A stretch of DNA of 64,000 bases. Source: Thiomonas delicata (lineage in GTDB: Bacteria > Pseudomonadota > Gammaproteobacteria > Burkholderiales > Burkholderiaceae_C). Under the pieces are notes generated by a model. That model had not been told where the DNA came from and ran no database searches. It saw nothing but the letters and a program-made list of their open reading frames with translations. The stretch spans positions 1-64,000 of the forward strand of contig NZ_LT592170.1 in NCBI RefSeq assembly GCF_900088825.1, read 5' to 3'. Below are positions 1-7,568 of this stretch, piece after piece; positions within the stretch are counted from its first letter, which is position 1, and each line of letters opens with the position of its first letter. The position numbers were made by a program, and so were the translations under genes.

Positions 1-12
1 CCAACAAGCCAG

Positions 13-1125
13 TCAACACGCCATTCCGGCATGACTTAAACCAACTAGCCTCCACGAAACCCGGGGCGGTTCAATCACGAGTGCGGAGGTGGCCAGCCAG
101 ACCAAGGTGTTTGTCCAGCCCTCTGGGCGCTGCGCGACAGGTCTCAAGGACGCTAGCTTCCTGTAGTCATCGAGCTGCAGCCACGCCAGGCGCACTGGAT
201 TGAAGACTTCGAGATTCGAAGCCCGTCCGCGCTCTTCACGTCCGCCATGCAAGCAAAGCAAACGCTGCTTTCCTGGCGCGTTGTGCAAACGTCGAGCCTT
301 CAATGCGGCCAACTCAGCCCGGGCGATGGGCAGCACGGCATCGGCGAGGTCATCAAAAGACAGCTTGACGACTTCCCCAAAAAACTCATCGACGAACAGG
401 GGCCGACACGTCTCCGCAGCTTTGGGGTTCCACGTGCCAACCAGTCGCAGGATGCGGCTGGCATCCTGGGCGGAAGCGTCGGCACCGAGCGATTCAAACA
501 GCTTCACGAGCGCCGATTGCACGGCAGCCCACCGTGGATATGCGGCTTTCGGGAGCGCCTTGGTCAAGTACCACTTGACAGCCAGGCCACGGCCCGTCCA
601 GTACACCGCGGACGGCTGTGGCACCCCTTCGCCTTTACACCGAGCCAGGGTCAGCTTGAGCGCAGCGTCTGGGGAGAGACGCCTCAGATGCGGCGGCGAG
701 TTTTCATGGCGTAGGTCAATGTCGACCCAGCATGCCGCGATATGGGCAAGGTTGATTTTCTGCCGGTTGGGCTGCGAAAACTCCGCTTGCGACAGCCAGA
801 TGCTGGTCGTCTCCGGCGAGTCTCCTGGGAGAAGGTCAATATATGCCCAGGGGTCGCGCATTGCTTCAGGCAAAGCAGTCAAGCGCAGTGGAACTTGCTT
901 GAAGGCCTGGCCCTTTTGCGCGTTCAACTTCGCTTGGAGTGTCTCAGTCTCCCGCGGTGTCAAGTCCGTCGGGGGCCAATCGTGCCTCAGCCTTTGGAAG
1001 GCCTCGCGGGCGAGCGTCCGCCCGCTGCCGGTCGAGTAGCACAACGCGACAAAGCCGGGGCGCTTCGGTGAGTGATACAGCGCAACCTCGTGAACCGGTT
1101 GCGCGTAGATGGCGAGTGCTGACAT
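13..1125 (-). CDS. AEP-family primase / replication protein
   Basis: A 370-residue protein with the three-motif layout of archaeo-eukaryotic primases. WVDIDL gives the DxD metal site at about residues 135-137, TGRGLAVKWYL lies near 177-187, and a D-x-x-R-x-L-R segment followed by GTWNPK lies at about 221-235. Such proteins prime replication of plasmids, satellites and integrative elements. The protein ends shortly after the primase core. No helicase domain is visible, so either it is a stand-alone primase or the C-terminus is cut short; the last 30 or so residues look unlike a folded domain end. There is no clear ribosome binding site. Instead an 8-bp perfect hairpin ends 2 nt before the ATG. 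It lies downstream of the AlpA-like gene on the same strand. Confidence 0.7.
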   Translation of the reverse strand: MSALAIYAQPVHEVALYHSPKRPGFVALCYSTGSGRTLAREAFQRLRHDWPPTDLTPRETETLQAKLNAQKGQAFKQVPLRLTALPEAMRDPWAYIDLLPGDSPETTSIWLSQAEFSQPNRQKINLAHIAACWVDIDLRHENSPPHLRRLSPDAALKLTLARCKGEGVPQPSAVYWTGRGLAVKWYLTKALPKAAYPRWAAVQSALVKLFESLGADASAQDASRILRLVGTWNPKAAETCRPLFVDEFFGEVVKLSFDDLADAVLPIARAELAALKARRLHNAPGKQRLLCLHGGREERGRASNLEVFNPVRLAWLQLDDYRKLASLRPVAQRPEGWTNTLVWLATSALVIEPPRVSWRLVGLSHAGMAC

Positions 1126-1127
1126 CA

Positions 1128-1265
1128 GGGCTGTCTCAGTGACAGCCCCGGCAAGAGGCGAAATTCACATGCCCTGGCGCGACAAATGACGGTCGCTATA
1201 CATGTCCGGCCCTTGGAAGGGGTCGGACGCTTTTGATGTCCTGCACGCCCCCTGGCCGGGGCGTG
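1128..1265 (-). promoter_or_regulatory. Three consecutive hairpins between alpA-like gene and primase
   Basis: Three inverted repeats fill the 142-nt gap. At 1244-1251/1258-1265 there is an 8-bp perfect stem (CACGCCCC). At 1204-1212/1220-1228 there is a 9-bp stem with one G-U pair. At 1128-1135/1141-1148 there is an 8-bp perfect stem (GGGCTGTC), ending 2 nt before the primase ATG. None has a T-run on the minus strand; the first two are followed by TTTT on the plus strand. They could fold in the leader of the primase mRNA or belong to an antisense or immunity-type RNA. The structure is seen; the role is inferred. Confidence 0.5.
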
Positions 1266-1267
1266 TT

Positions 1268-1477
1268 TTATGCGCTGACTTTGGCGGTGCCAGCAGGCGC
1301 GCACGCTGACTGGAGCGAACCCAGCCATTGCCGCACACCGTCATCCGGAAACCGCAGAAGCCGGCCGACTTTGACGGCAGGTGGCAGGTCCAGCCCCTTG
1401 GCTTTGCGGTGGTAGACAGTATGAATCGAGATGCCGAGCAGGGCGGCGAGGTCGGCGGGGGTCAAGAGCTTGGGCAT
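1268..1477 (-). CDS. AlpA/excisionase-like helix-turn-helix protein
   Basis: A 69-residue protein starting MPKLLTPADLAALLGIS. It has the MerR/AlpA-type winged helix arrangement: LTPADLAALLGISIHTVY forms the helix-turn-helix, and VGRLLRFPDDGVRQWL is the typical wing and recognition end seen in excisionases and AlpA regulators. These proteins activate integrase expression or bend DNA for excision. The ATG at 1477 was chosen because the domain starts right after it; the longer frame from 1543 adds an unrelated N-terminus. It lies 150 bp from the divergent 1627 gene, and a perfect 8-bp palindrome GTACGTAC at 1497-1504 lies between them as a possible binding site. Confidence 0.75.
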   Translation of the reverse strand: MPKLLTPADLAALLGISIHTVYHRKAKGLDLPPAVKVGRLLRFPDDGVRQWLGSLQSACAPAGTAKVSA

Positions 1478-1626
1478 GGGGCAGGTTGTTTGAGTTGTAC
1501 GTACTGACCTGTAGCAACCGCTGTTTATTTGGAGAGGCTGCAAATACCCATCGTGCGTGCAAAACCGGCGTCATCGCTATCGCTACACGAAGTCCAAGGC
1601 CAACTTTCTTGGCAAAGGACCTAAGC

Positions 1627-2265
1627 ATGAATAAGAAAACCTCACCACAAAGCGCCAACGTCACCTTCGGCACGCTTCTGTCAAGGCAAGAGCTCCAGCA
1701 GGAGTTCAATACGCTCAAGCAACTCCCGACCGCGACCAGCCACGCGCTGTACGCAACGCTACCGGACGCCATCGTCCGCCATCTTGAATCTGCACTGCTG
1801 CCGCAAGCGGCAGCGCTTGGCATCGCGCGCAGCCCCGGCGGCATCATCTGTGCTGTGCTCACGACCCAGGCTGGCTCAACACAAGTTCGGTTCATCGTGC
1901 CGTTGTTGACGGATAAGGCCAAGACGTGGCTCACAGAAGCCGCAGAGGAAAAGCACCAGATGCAGTGCGCCCTGGACATCGTCGAGACGCATCAACTTGC
2001 ACTCGTGCAGGTCATCAACCCGCTCGCGGGTGACTCACGAGGTCAATGGCCCGCCGTCAAAGCCATGCTGGACAAGCCGATGCCTACAGTCGACGTTGCA
2101 AGCCAGGCTCAAGAACTGGTGTCCCTGGTTCATATCCTGGCCGGCGAGGGCGAGTCGCTGCTGCCCATTTTCTCGATTCAGGAGGTTTGGTACGTGCTTG
2201 TTGACGAGCTTCCACCGCCTCCAGCGCCGGGTTCGGCGTCAAACCCGAGCACCGCGTTGCATTAA
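1627..2265 (+). CDS. Unrecognised element-encoded protein, 212 residues
   Basis: No family is recognised. The ATG at 1627 follows an AGGA motif 7 nt upstream. The protein appears soluble, with no signal peptide or membrane segment, and is mostly helical in composition. It has a Gln/Leu-rich start, a central hydrophobic beta-like stretch (GGIICAVLTTQAG) and a Pro-rich tail (PPPPAPG). Unlike its neighbours it reads on the plus strand and is followed by a strong terminator of its own, so it is a single-gene unit divergent from the AlpA-like gene. Accessory genes in this position on integrative elements are often defence, immunity or regulatory cargo, but nothing in this sequence shows which. Confidence 0.6.
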   Translation: MNKKTSPQSANVTFGTLLSRQELQQEFNTLKQLPTATSHALYATLPDAIVRHLESALLPQAAALGIARSPGGIICAVLTTQAGSTQVRFIVPLLTDKAKTWLTEAAEEKHQMQCALDIVETHQLALVQVINPLAGDSRGQWPAVKAMLDKPMPTVDVASQAQELVSLVHILAGEGESLLPIFSIQEVWYVLVDELPPPPAPGSASNPSTALH

Positions 2266-2291
2266 CCGAAGAGGCCACTACGGCACCATTC

Positions 2292-2321
2292 ACCGGACCC
2301 TGCTAGGGTCCGGTCTTTTTT
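2292..2321 (+). terminator. Rho-independent terminator of the 1627 gene
   Basis: A perfect 9-bp stem (ACCGGACCC paired with GGGTCCGGT) with a 5-nt loop is followed by TCTTTTTT. It begins 27 nt after the stop codon and separates the plus-strand gene from the convergent end of the integrase. Confidence 0.9.
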
Positions 2322-2327
2322 GTCGGC

Positions 2328-2550
2328 TCAATCCAGCTTGCGTGCGAGCTCTGTGGCATCCGTCTTGTAGTAACCCATCAGGCTTTTCAACGTTTTATGC
2401 CCGGTGATGGCGGCGAGCTCAATCACGTTGGGGACCCGTTTTGCGATACGCGACGTCGCCTCGTGCCGAAAATCGTGAAAATGTAAATCGTGCAGGAACC
2501 CAGGGCGCCAGTCGCCCTGCTCATTCGCCAGGCTGCGTGCGCGGCATTTC
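2328..2550 (-). pseudogene. Tyrosine integrase, C-terminal fragment (cut by IS21)
   Basis: The minus strand encodes the last 72 residues of a tyrosine recombinase. They include HDFRHEATSR (the HxxR motif), ITGHKTLKSLMGYYKT (second catalytic His and Tyr nucleophile) and a natural TGA stop at 2328-2330. The fragment has no start of its own. Joined to 5110-5925 after removing the IS and one TTTC copy, it reads in frame. In the rebuilt 344-residue protein the catalytic set is Arg198, Lys223, His296, Arg299, His322 and Tyr331. Confidence 0.9.
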
Positions 2551-2616
2551 CCCCGATGGTCAGGTCAAACTGCTCCACCTTTGGCCGGTCAAACTGCTCC
2601 AGGCAGGACGGCTGGA

Positions 2617-3381
2617 TTATGAGGCATCGGCGGTGACGGCGATGCGTGCGGCGGCCTCCTTGAGGCGGTAGCTGCGACCCTCGAACTCGAGCATGGTGGC
2701 GCGGTGCATGAGGCGGTCGAGGATGGTGGTGGCCATGGTGGCGTCGCCGAGGTAGCGGCCCCAGTCCTGCACGACGCGGTTGGAGGTCACGACGATGGAT
2801 CGGCGATGCTTGTAGCGCTGGTGGACGATGGCCTGCAGCAGCTCGGCCGCGGCGTCGCCGATGCGCCGGGCGAGGAACAGGTCGTCGAGCACGAGCAGGT
2901 CGGGCTCGACCCAGGCGCGCAGCAGCGCGGCCTGCTCCTGGGTGCTGGCCAGGGCGTAGTGGGCGAACTCGGTGTCGGCCTCGACGTAGCGCACGTCGAA
3001 GCCTTGCAGGGTGGCCTGGTAGGCCACGGCCTTGGCGACGTGACTCTTGCCGGTGCCGGGCTTGCCGACGATCAGGGCGTTGGCGCCGTCGCCGATGAAC
3101 TTGAGGGTATGCAGCTCGAAGCAGGCCGCGCGCGGCAGCTTGGGGTTGAAGCGCCAGTCGAAGTCGGCCAGGGTGGCCTTCTCGTCGAGACGCGATTGTT
3201 TGAAGCGCCGCTCGGTCAGGCGCGAGTGGCGCCGGTCGAGCTCGTCCTGCAGCATGGCGCCCAGGGTGGCCAGGAACGGCTCCTGGCTGCTCTGCGCCTG
3301 CAGCACGCGGGTGGACAGGGTGTCGGCGATGCCCGAGAGGCGCAGCTCGCGCAGGGTGCGTTCGATCTCATTGAGGGTCAT
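2617..3381 (-). CDS. istB: IS21 helper ATPase IstB
   Basis: A 254-residue AAA+ ATPase of the IstB/DnaC family that assists the IstA transposase in target selection and strand transfer. It has the family N-terminal region (LRELRLSGIADTL), Walker A GKPGTGKS at 106-113, Walker B LLVLDDL at about 162-168 and a sensor region (IVVTSNR). The ATG at 3381 (MTLNEIER) fits the family start; an upstream ATG at 3399 adds only MNGAPS. The start overlaps the end of istA by 14 nt, consistent with translational coupling. Confidence 0.93.
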   Translation of the reverse strand: MTLNEIERTLRELRLSGIADTLSTRVLQAQSSQEPFLATLGAMLQDELDRRHSRLTERRFKQSRLDEKATLADFDWRFNPKLPRAACFELHTLKFIGDGANALIVGKPGTGKSHVAKAVAYQATLQGFDVRYVEADTEFAHYALASTQEQAALLRAWVEPDLLVLDDLFLARRIGDAAAELLQAIVHQRYKHRRSIVVTSNRVVQDWGRYLGDATMATTILDRLMHRATMLEFEGRSYRLKEAAARIAVTADAS

Positions 3382-4951
3382 GCTGGGGGCTCCGTTCATG
3401 GTTGAGGGATTCGGCGGCGGCGCGGGCGAACAGATCGGCGTACTCCTCGGCCGGGCGGATCAGTTCGTGCTGCTGGGTCAGGGGCTCGGCGGTCGGGCCG
3501 CGGTCGAGGGCCTGCAGGGCCTCGGTGACGAGGCGCTCGGTCAGCGCCTTGACATGGCGGTAGCTGTAGACCCCGTCGGCCAGGGCGGCGGCGCAGGCGG
3601 CATCAACGAGGCGGCGCGGATAGCGCCCGGCCAGCGAGACGATGCCCCAGAGCTTGCGCTGGCCCACGCGGCCTTCGACGGCGAACAGCAGCTCGCACAG
3701 GCGCAGGGCCTCGGCCCCGATGGCGCGCGCCTGGGCCAGGATGCGGCGGGTCTCGCGCGAGGGGTTGAACACGCGCTCCTCGGCGGGCAGGACCACGGTG
3801 CCGGGGTGCTCGGCGCGGTCATGGGTGCGCAGCAGCTCCTGGGTCTTGAGGTCGCGGATCTCGATGCGCCGGGCATAGATGCGCACCAGCACCTGGGTGC
3901 CGATGCGCGCCGGACGGGCGGCGTAGCTGCAGTGGTCGACGCGCACGCAGCTGTCGTCGGCGACGGTGCGCTCGACCTCGGTGAAGTACTGCATGCCCAG
4001 CACCGGCAGCGGCTGCAGGTGGGCTCTCTCCTCCTCGAACATGGCCTGCACCTGCCGGCGCGCGCTGCCGTGGATGCGCGGCGCCGCCCACTTGGTCTCC
4101 CAGTGCTCCAGAAAGGCGTTCTGCTCCTCGATGCTCTCGAAGCGCCGACCCTTGAGGGCCGTGGCCTGGGTGTGGCCGATGGCGTTCTCGACGCTGCCCT
4201 TGCGGTTGGGGTCGCGCACCCGCGCCGGGTCGGCGACGACCCCGTAATGCGCCAGCGTGGCGGCGTAGACCTTGTTGAGCTCGGGCTCGTACAGGTCGGG
4301 CTTGAGCACGCCCTCCTTGAGGTTATCGAGCACGACGTAGTGGGCCGAGCCTCCGAAGTAGCGCCAGGCCTGCTCGTGCAGCTCGGCCCAGACCTGCTGA
4401 CTGGACTTCCAGACCACGCGGCGGAAGCTGCGCCGGGAATAGCGCAACGTGGCCACGAACAGGCGCGGGCGGCGGTAGCGGGCGGTGCCGGGCACGCGCG
4501 TGAGGGCGCCCTCGCCGTAATCGACCTGCATCTCCTCGCCGGGGGCGAACTCCAGGCGGTCGAACTGCTCGGGCTCGCGGACCTTGAGCCGGGCGACGAA
4601 GCGCTTGACCGAGTTGTAGTGGCCGGCGAAGCCGAACTGGTCGACCAGGTCCTGGTAGATCGCGGTGGCGTTGCGCTTGAGGCGCAGCTGGGCCTCGATG
4701 AAGGTCCGGTGCGGCTCGCACAGCGACGTCGTCGTGGCGGTCGGCGCCGGTGGCCGGGGTGGAGCAGTTTGCTCCTGCGAGCCGGTGGCCACCCCGGAGC
4801 AGTTTGCCTCGGACTCCTCGGTGAATCGATGCTGCCAGGCCCGGATGGTGTGGCGCGAGATGCCGGTGACGCGCTCGATCTCTCGCTGCGTGGCGCCGGC
4901 CTCCAGCAGCGTGCGAATGGTGGTTTGCAGATGCGGCTTCAAGACGTTCAC
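3368..4951 (-). CDS. istA: IS21 transposase IstA
   Basis: A 527-residue DDE transposase. The N-terminal helix-turn-helix (GATQREIERVTGISRHTIRA, about 19-38) binds the terminal repeats. The rve-type catalytic core shows D144 (MQVDYGEG), D209 (YVVLDNLKEG) and E255 (KGSVENAIGH). The start is GTG. Residues about 48-66 form a variable linker whose DNA contains two further copies of the terminal-repeat core GGAGCAGTTTG (about 4761 and 4796). The gene is intact and overlaps istB. Confidence 0.93.
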   Translation of the reverse strand: MNVLKPHLQTTIRTLLEAGATQREIERVTGISRHTIRAWQHRFTEESEANCSGVATGSQEQTAPPRPPAPTATTTSLCEPHRTFIEAQLRLKRNATAIYQDLVDQFGFAGHYNSVKRFVARLKVREPEQFDRLEFAPGEEMQVDYGEGALTRVPGTARYRRPRLFVATLRYSRRSFRRVVWKSSQQVWAELHEQAWRYFGGSAHYVVLDNLKEGVLKPDLYEPELNKVYAATLAHYGVVADPARVRDPNRKGSVENAIGHTQATALKGRRFESIEEQNAFLEHWETKWAAPRIHGSARRQVQAMFEEERAHLQPLPVLGMQYFTEVERTVADDSCVRVDHCSYAARPARIGTQVLVRIYARRIEIRDLKTQELLRTHDRAEHPGTVVLPAEERVFNPSRETRRILAQARAIGAEALRLCELLFAVEGRVGQRKLWGIVSLAGRYPRRLVDAACAAALADGVYSYRHVKALTERLVTEALQALDRGPTAEPLTQQHELIRPAEEYADLFARAAAESLNHERSPQHDPQ

Positions 4952-5109
4952 TCCCGTGCCTCTCCCTCGACGTTGAGGGAGTGGAAAGTAACGTCCTGCC
5001 GGCTGGCCCCGAGGTGGTCGCCGTCGCCGCGATCAGCGGCTCAGATCACCCCGGCCAGGTGGAGCAGTTTGGGTGGCCAGAAGTGGGGCAGTTTGGGTGG
5101 CCGCCGGGG

Positions 5110-5925
5110 TTTCAATTTTTGCCACGCCTTTTGATAGCAATCGGACTTCTCGTACGCCGGAAAAATGCGCGCGGTTTCGTCCATCGCGCCCGGCTTGAGT
5201 GCATGAAGCAACGCCAGGGCGCGCGAGCTGAGGGGCACATCCCGGTCCTCACCGTTTTTGGTGTCGTAGAGCTTCACAAAACGCTCGTCCAGGCGCACGT
5301 CCCGCCAGCGCACACGAAGCATCTCACCCGCGCGCATAGCGGTCTCAACTGCGAGCTGCATGATGGGCAGAAGCGGTGAATCGTACTGACGCGCGGCCAG
5401 TAAGAGATACCGCTCTTCGTCGGCGCTCACCCGGCGTTTACGCTGTGCTGAGTGGGGCAATTTGGGGTTCTTGATGTTTTCCGCTGGATTGCTCGGTATC
5501 TTCAACCCCCAGGCCAGCCGTGCGTGGTTGATGACTGTGCGTAGGGAGTTCAAGTCATGAACGACGGTCTGCGCGGAACGCTGCGCCAAACGCCTGAGCT
5601 TGAAATTTTCGATGACCTCGGGCTGGAGCGCGGCTAAGGTGTAGTGGCCGAATTCGCGCTTGAGCATGCGCAGGCGCTGAGCTTCTTTTGCAGCCGATTT
5701 CTTGGTCGGCGTGACTTCGGCGATGTAGCGCTCGAGCAAGTCGCCCATGTGGGTCTTCACGGCGTGGCTGCGGTCGAAGTAGGTTCCCAGAATCACCTCA
5801 GACGAGATGACGTTCGCCCAGCGCTCGGCTTCAGCCTTAGTGCGCAGGGTCTTGGTGATGTAACGGCCTTCGATGCGTACGCGGACTTGATAGTGTCCGG
5901 AGGGACGATGCGTGATGGCTGCCAT
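5110..5925 (-). pseudogene. Tyrosine integrase, N-terminal fragment (cut by IS21)
   Basis: The first 272 residues of the integrase. They comprise an N-terminal arm-binding segment, a core-binding SAM-like domain (about 58-140) and the start of the catalytic domain with TAMRAGEMLRVRW (Arg198) and TKNGEDRDVPL (Lys223). The start at 5925 follows a GGAG motif 6 nt upstream. Past Leu271-Lys272 the frame runs into the IS end and stops after a short foreign tail, so the HxxR, His and Tyr residues are lost. The gene lies about 190 bp from the tRNA-Thr 3' end, the usual place for the integrase of a tRNA-targeting element. Confidence 0.9.
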
Positions 5926-5928
5926 GGT

Positions 5929-5951
5929 GAACTCCAAAAAATGTGGAGTTC
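5929..5951 (-). promoter_or_regulatory. Hairpin covering the integrase ribosome binding site
   Basis: A perfect 7-bp inverted repeat, GAACTCC and GGAGTTC with a 9-nt AT-rich loop. On the integrase mRNA the 3' arm is the Shine-Dalgarno sequence itself (GGAG, 6 nt before the ATG), so the folded form would hide it. This suggests translational control of integrase. Confidence 0.6.
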
Positions 5952-6114
5952 GTGTAGCGAGCGCGTTGGAGGAAACCTGTTTACGGCAGATGTCAGCAGC
6001 GTTACCGCGCCACGCGACTGGCATGGAATTGGCGCGGAATTGGCGCAGCGGCTGCGCGTTATATTTCAATGCGCTTATCGGTAAACGCTAAGCTATTGTT
6101 TAATCAAAAGAATT

Positions 6115-6190
6115 TGGTGCCGCTTATCTGACTCGAACAGATGACCTACCGCTTACAAGGCGGTTGCTCTACCAACTGAGCTAAAGCGGC
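6115..6190 (-). tRNA. tRNA-Thr(UGU)
   Basis: The 76-nt cloverleaf reads on the minus strand. The 7-bp acceptor stem is GCCGCTT/AAGCGGC. There is a D-arm with TAGCTCAGTTGGTAGAGC, a CCGCC/GGCGG-type anticodon stem with loop CTTGTAA (anticodon TGT), a T-arm with GTTCGAGTC, and an encoded 3' CCA at 6115-6117. Its 3' end borders the integrative element, making it the likely attachment site. Confidence 0.95.
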
Positions 6191-6243
6191 GCGATTGATC
6201 TGGCTATGCGTTCACAGCAACCGCAGTACAAACTTCCTGCGGA

Positions 6244-6813
6244 TTACTTCACCCGTTTCAGGTGCGGCCCCGAAGGCCTTGGCGGTGGCTCTGGCGGGTC
6301 GAGCTCATCCGCCGTGGCTGGCGCCGATGGCAGCACGGTGGGTTTGCTTTCCCCCTTAGGACCGCCGGAAGGAGACGCCGAGGGGTCAGGCACGGCGTGC
6401 AAGTGCACCGACTCTCCGGGATTCGACAGCGGCAGGTCAAGTTTGATCCGCGGTTGATCTGCTTCCCCCGTTTCATCGTGGCTGGCCTCGGGCACAGGGA
6501 AAGCCATGCCCTGCCCGTTCTCACGCGCATAGATGGCGGTGACATGGCTGACGGGGACCAGAATGTCGCGCGCGACGCCGCCGAAGCGCGCTCTGAAGCT
6601 GACATCATCGTTACCGATCTTCAAGCCGCTGGTAGCCCCGAAACTGATGTTGAGTACGATTTCACCGTTCTTCACATGCTCGCGTGGAACACGGACCTGG
6701 CCATCGACATGCACGGCCAGGTACGGCGTGAATCCATTGTCGGTGCACCATTCGTACAGTGCGCGCAGCAGATAGGGCTTGGTCGAACTCGGGCTTTCGG
6801 CGGCGTTGCTCAT
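6244..6813 (-). CDS. sspB: ClpXP adaptor SspB
   Basis: A 189-residue stringent starvation protein B, which delivers ssrA-tagged proteins to the ClpXP protease. The N-terminal half has the family substrate-binding fold (KPYLLRALYEWCTDNGFTPY, then LNISFGATSGLKIGNDDVSF and ARFGGVARDILVPVSHVTAI). The second half is a Pro/Ser/Glu-rich flexible linker ending in a short basic tail, PSGPHLKRVK, which in this family carries the ClpX-docking peptide. It lies 26 nt downstream of sspA on the same strand, the classical sspAB pairing. Confidence 0.95.
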   Translation of the reverse strand: MSNAAESPSSTKPYLLRALYEWCTDNGFTPYLAVHVDGQVRVPREHVKNGEIVLNISFGATSGLKIGNDDVSFRARFGGVARDILVPVSHVTAIYARENGQGMAFPVPEASHDETGEADQPRIKLDLPLSNPGESVHLHAVPDPSASPSGGPKGESKPTVLPSAPATADELDPPEPPPRPSGPHLKRVK

Positions 6814-6839
6814 GACGGAAACGTGGGCCTCATTCCTTG

Positions 6840-7451
6840 CTACTTGCGCATGACCTTTTCTGAAGGTGTCAGCGCTTCAATATAGGCCGGGCGCTGAAAA
6901 ATGCGTTCGGCATACTTGGCCAGTGGCGCGGCCGATTTCGGCAAATCGATGCCGTAATGGTCGAGACGCCACAGCAGCGGGGCAATGGACACGTCGAGCA
7001 TGGAGAAGTCGTCGCCCAGCATGAAGCGGTTTTTGGTAAAAATGGGAACGAGCTGCGTGAGCCGATCACGAATGGCAGCGCGCGCCTTCTCCATGGCCTT
7101 TTCATTGGACCTGCTGGCACGCGACTCCAGGGTCGAGACGTGGACGAACAGCTCCTTCTCGAAATTGAACAGGAACAAGCGCACGCGTGCGCGCGCCACC
7201 GGGTCTCCGGGCATGAGCTGTGGATGCGGGAAACGCTCGTCGATGTACTCGTTGATGATGTTGGACTCGTACAGGATGAGATCACGCTCGACCAGGATGG
7301 GCACCTGGCCGTAGGGGTTCATGACGTTGACGTCTTCGGGCTTGTTGAAAAGGTCGACGTCGCGGATTTCGAAATCCATGCCCTTTTCGAAAAGGACGAA
7401 GCGGCAGCGCTGCGAGAACGGGCAGGTCGTGCCTGAGTAAAGCACCATCAT
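6840..7451 (-). CDS. sspA: Stringent starvation protein A (GST fold)
   Basis: A 203-residue protein of the SspA branch of the glutathione S-transferase fold. It binds RNA polymerase and modulates transcription in stationary phase or under stress. The N-terminal thioredoxin-like domain contains SGTTCPFSQRCRFVLFEKGM and NPYGQVPILVERDLILYESN, followed by an all-helical C-terminal domain. An AGGAG sits 9 nt before the first ATG. It is followed by sspB and preceded by the petABC genes, a gene order common in beta- and gammaproteobacteria. Confidence 0.95.
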   Translation of the reverse strand: MMVLYSGTTCPFSQRCRFVLFEKGMDFEIRDVDLFNKPEDVNVMNPYGQVPILVERDLILYESNIINEYIDERFPHPQLMPGDPVARARVRLFLFNFEKELFVHVSTLESRASRSNEKAMEKARAAIRDRLTQLVPIFTKNRFMLGDDFSMLDVSIAPLLWRLDHYGIDLPKSAAPLAKYAERIFQRPAYIEALTPSEKVMRK

Positions 7452-7568
7452 GAGGGGCGACTCCTGAAAAAGCGAAGGGAGTGAGCAGGCTCACCCCCGA
7501 AAAACCTTCCGAAAGAAAGTCGGATGCGGGCGGGGCGCGGAGTTTTGGCGACTCGGCCCCGGCCTCGA

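Larger units (their letters stand above)
2551..5109 (-). mobile_element. Complete IS21-family insertion sequence, 2559 bp
   Basis: The outer ends are CCCC...GGGG, flanked by the 4-bp direct repeat TTTC (2547-2550 and 5110-5113). Each end carries two copies of a repeat, as usual for IS21: GGTCAAACTGCTCCA at 2563 and 2587 on the left, and the reverse form GTGGAGCAGTTTGGG / GTGGGGCAGTTTGGG at about 5059 and 5083 on the right. It carries istA and istB in overlapping order. The boundary is confirmed independently because excision with one TTTC restores the integrase frame. Both genes are open, so the element may be active. Confidence 0.93.
1..6114. mobile_element. Integrative element at tRNA-Thr (one end only)
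   Basis: The stretch between the window start and the 3' end of the tRNA-Thr gene holds genes typical of a site-specific integrative element: a tyrosine integrase whose 5' end points at the tRNA, a small AlpA/excisionase-like protein, and an AEP-type primase. Housekeeping genes (sspB onward) begin on the other side of the tRNA. Integration into a tRNA 3' end by an adjacent integrase is well established for P4-like prophages and islands; applying it here is inference. The far attachment site is not in the window, so the element's size and cargo are unknown. The integrase is now broken by an IS, so self-mobility is probably lost unless a helper acts in trans. Confidence 0.8.

Noticed and set aside
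200-1039. Plus-strand frame opposite the primase
   Set aside because: Composition looks like antisense code (Arg/Ser/Ala-rich) and the minus-strand frame has AEP motifs.
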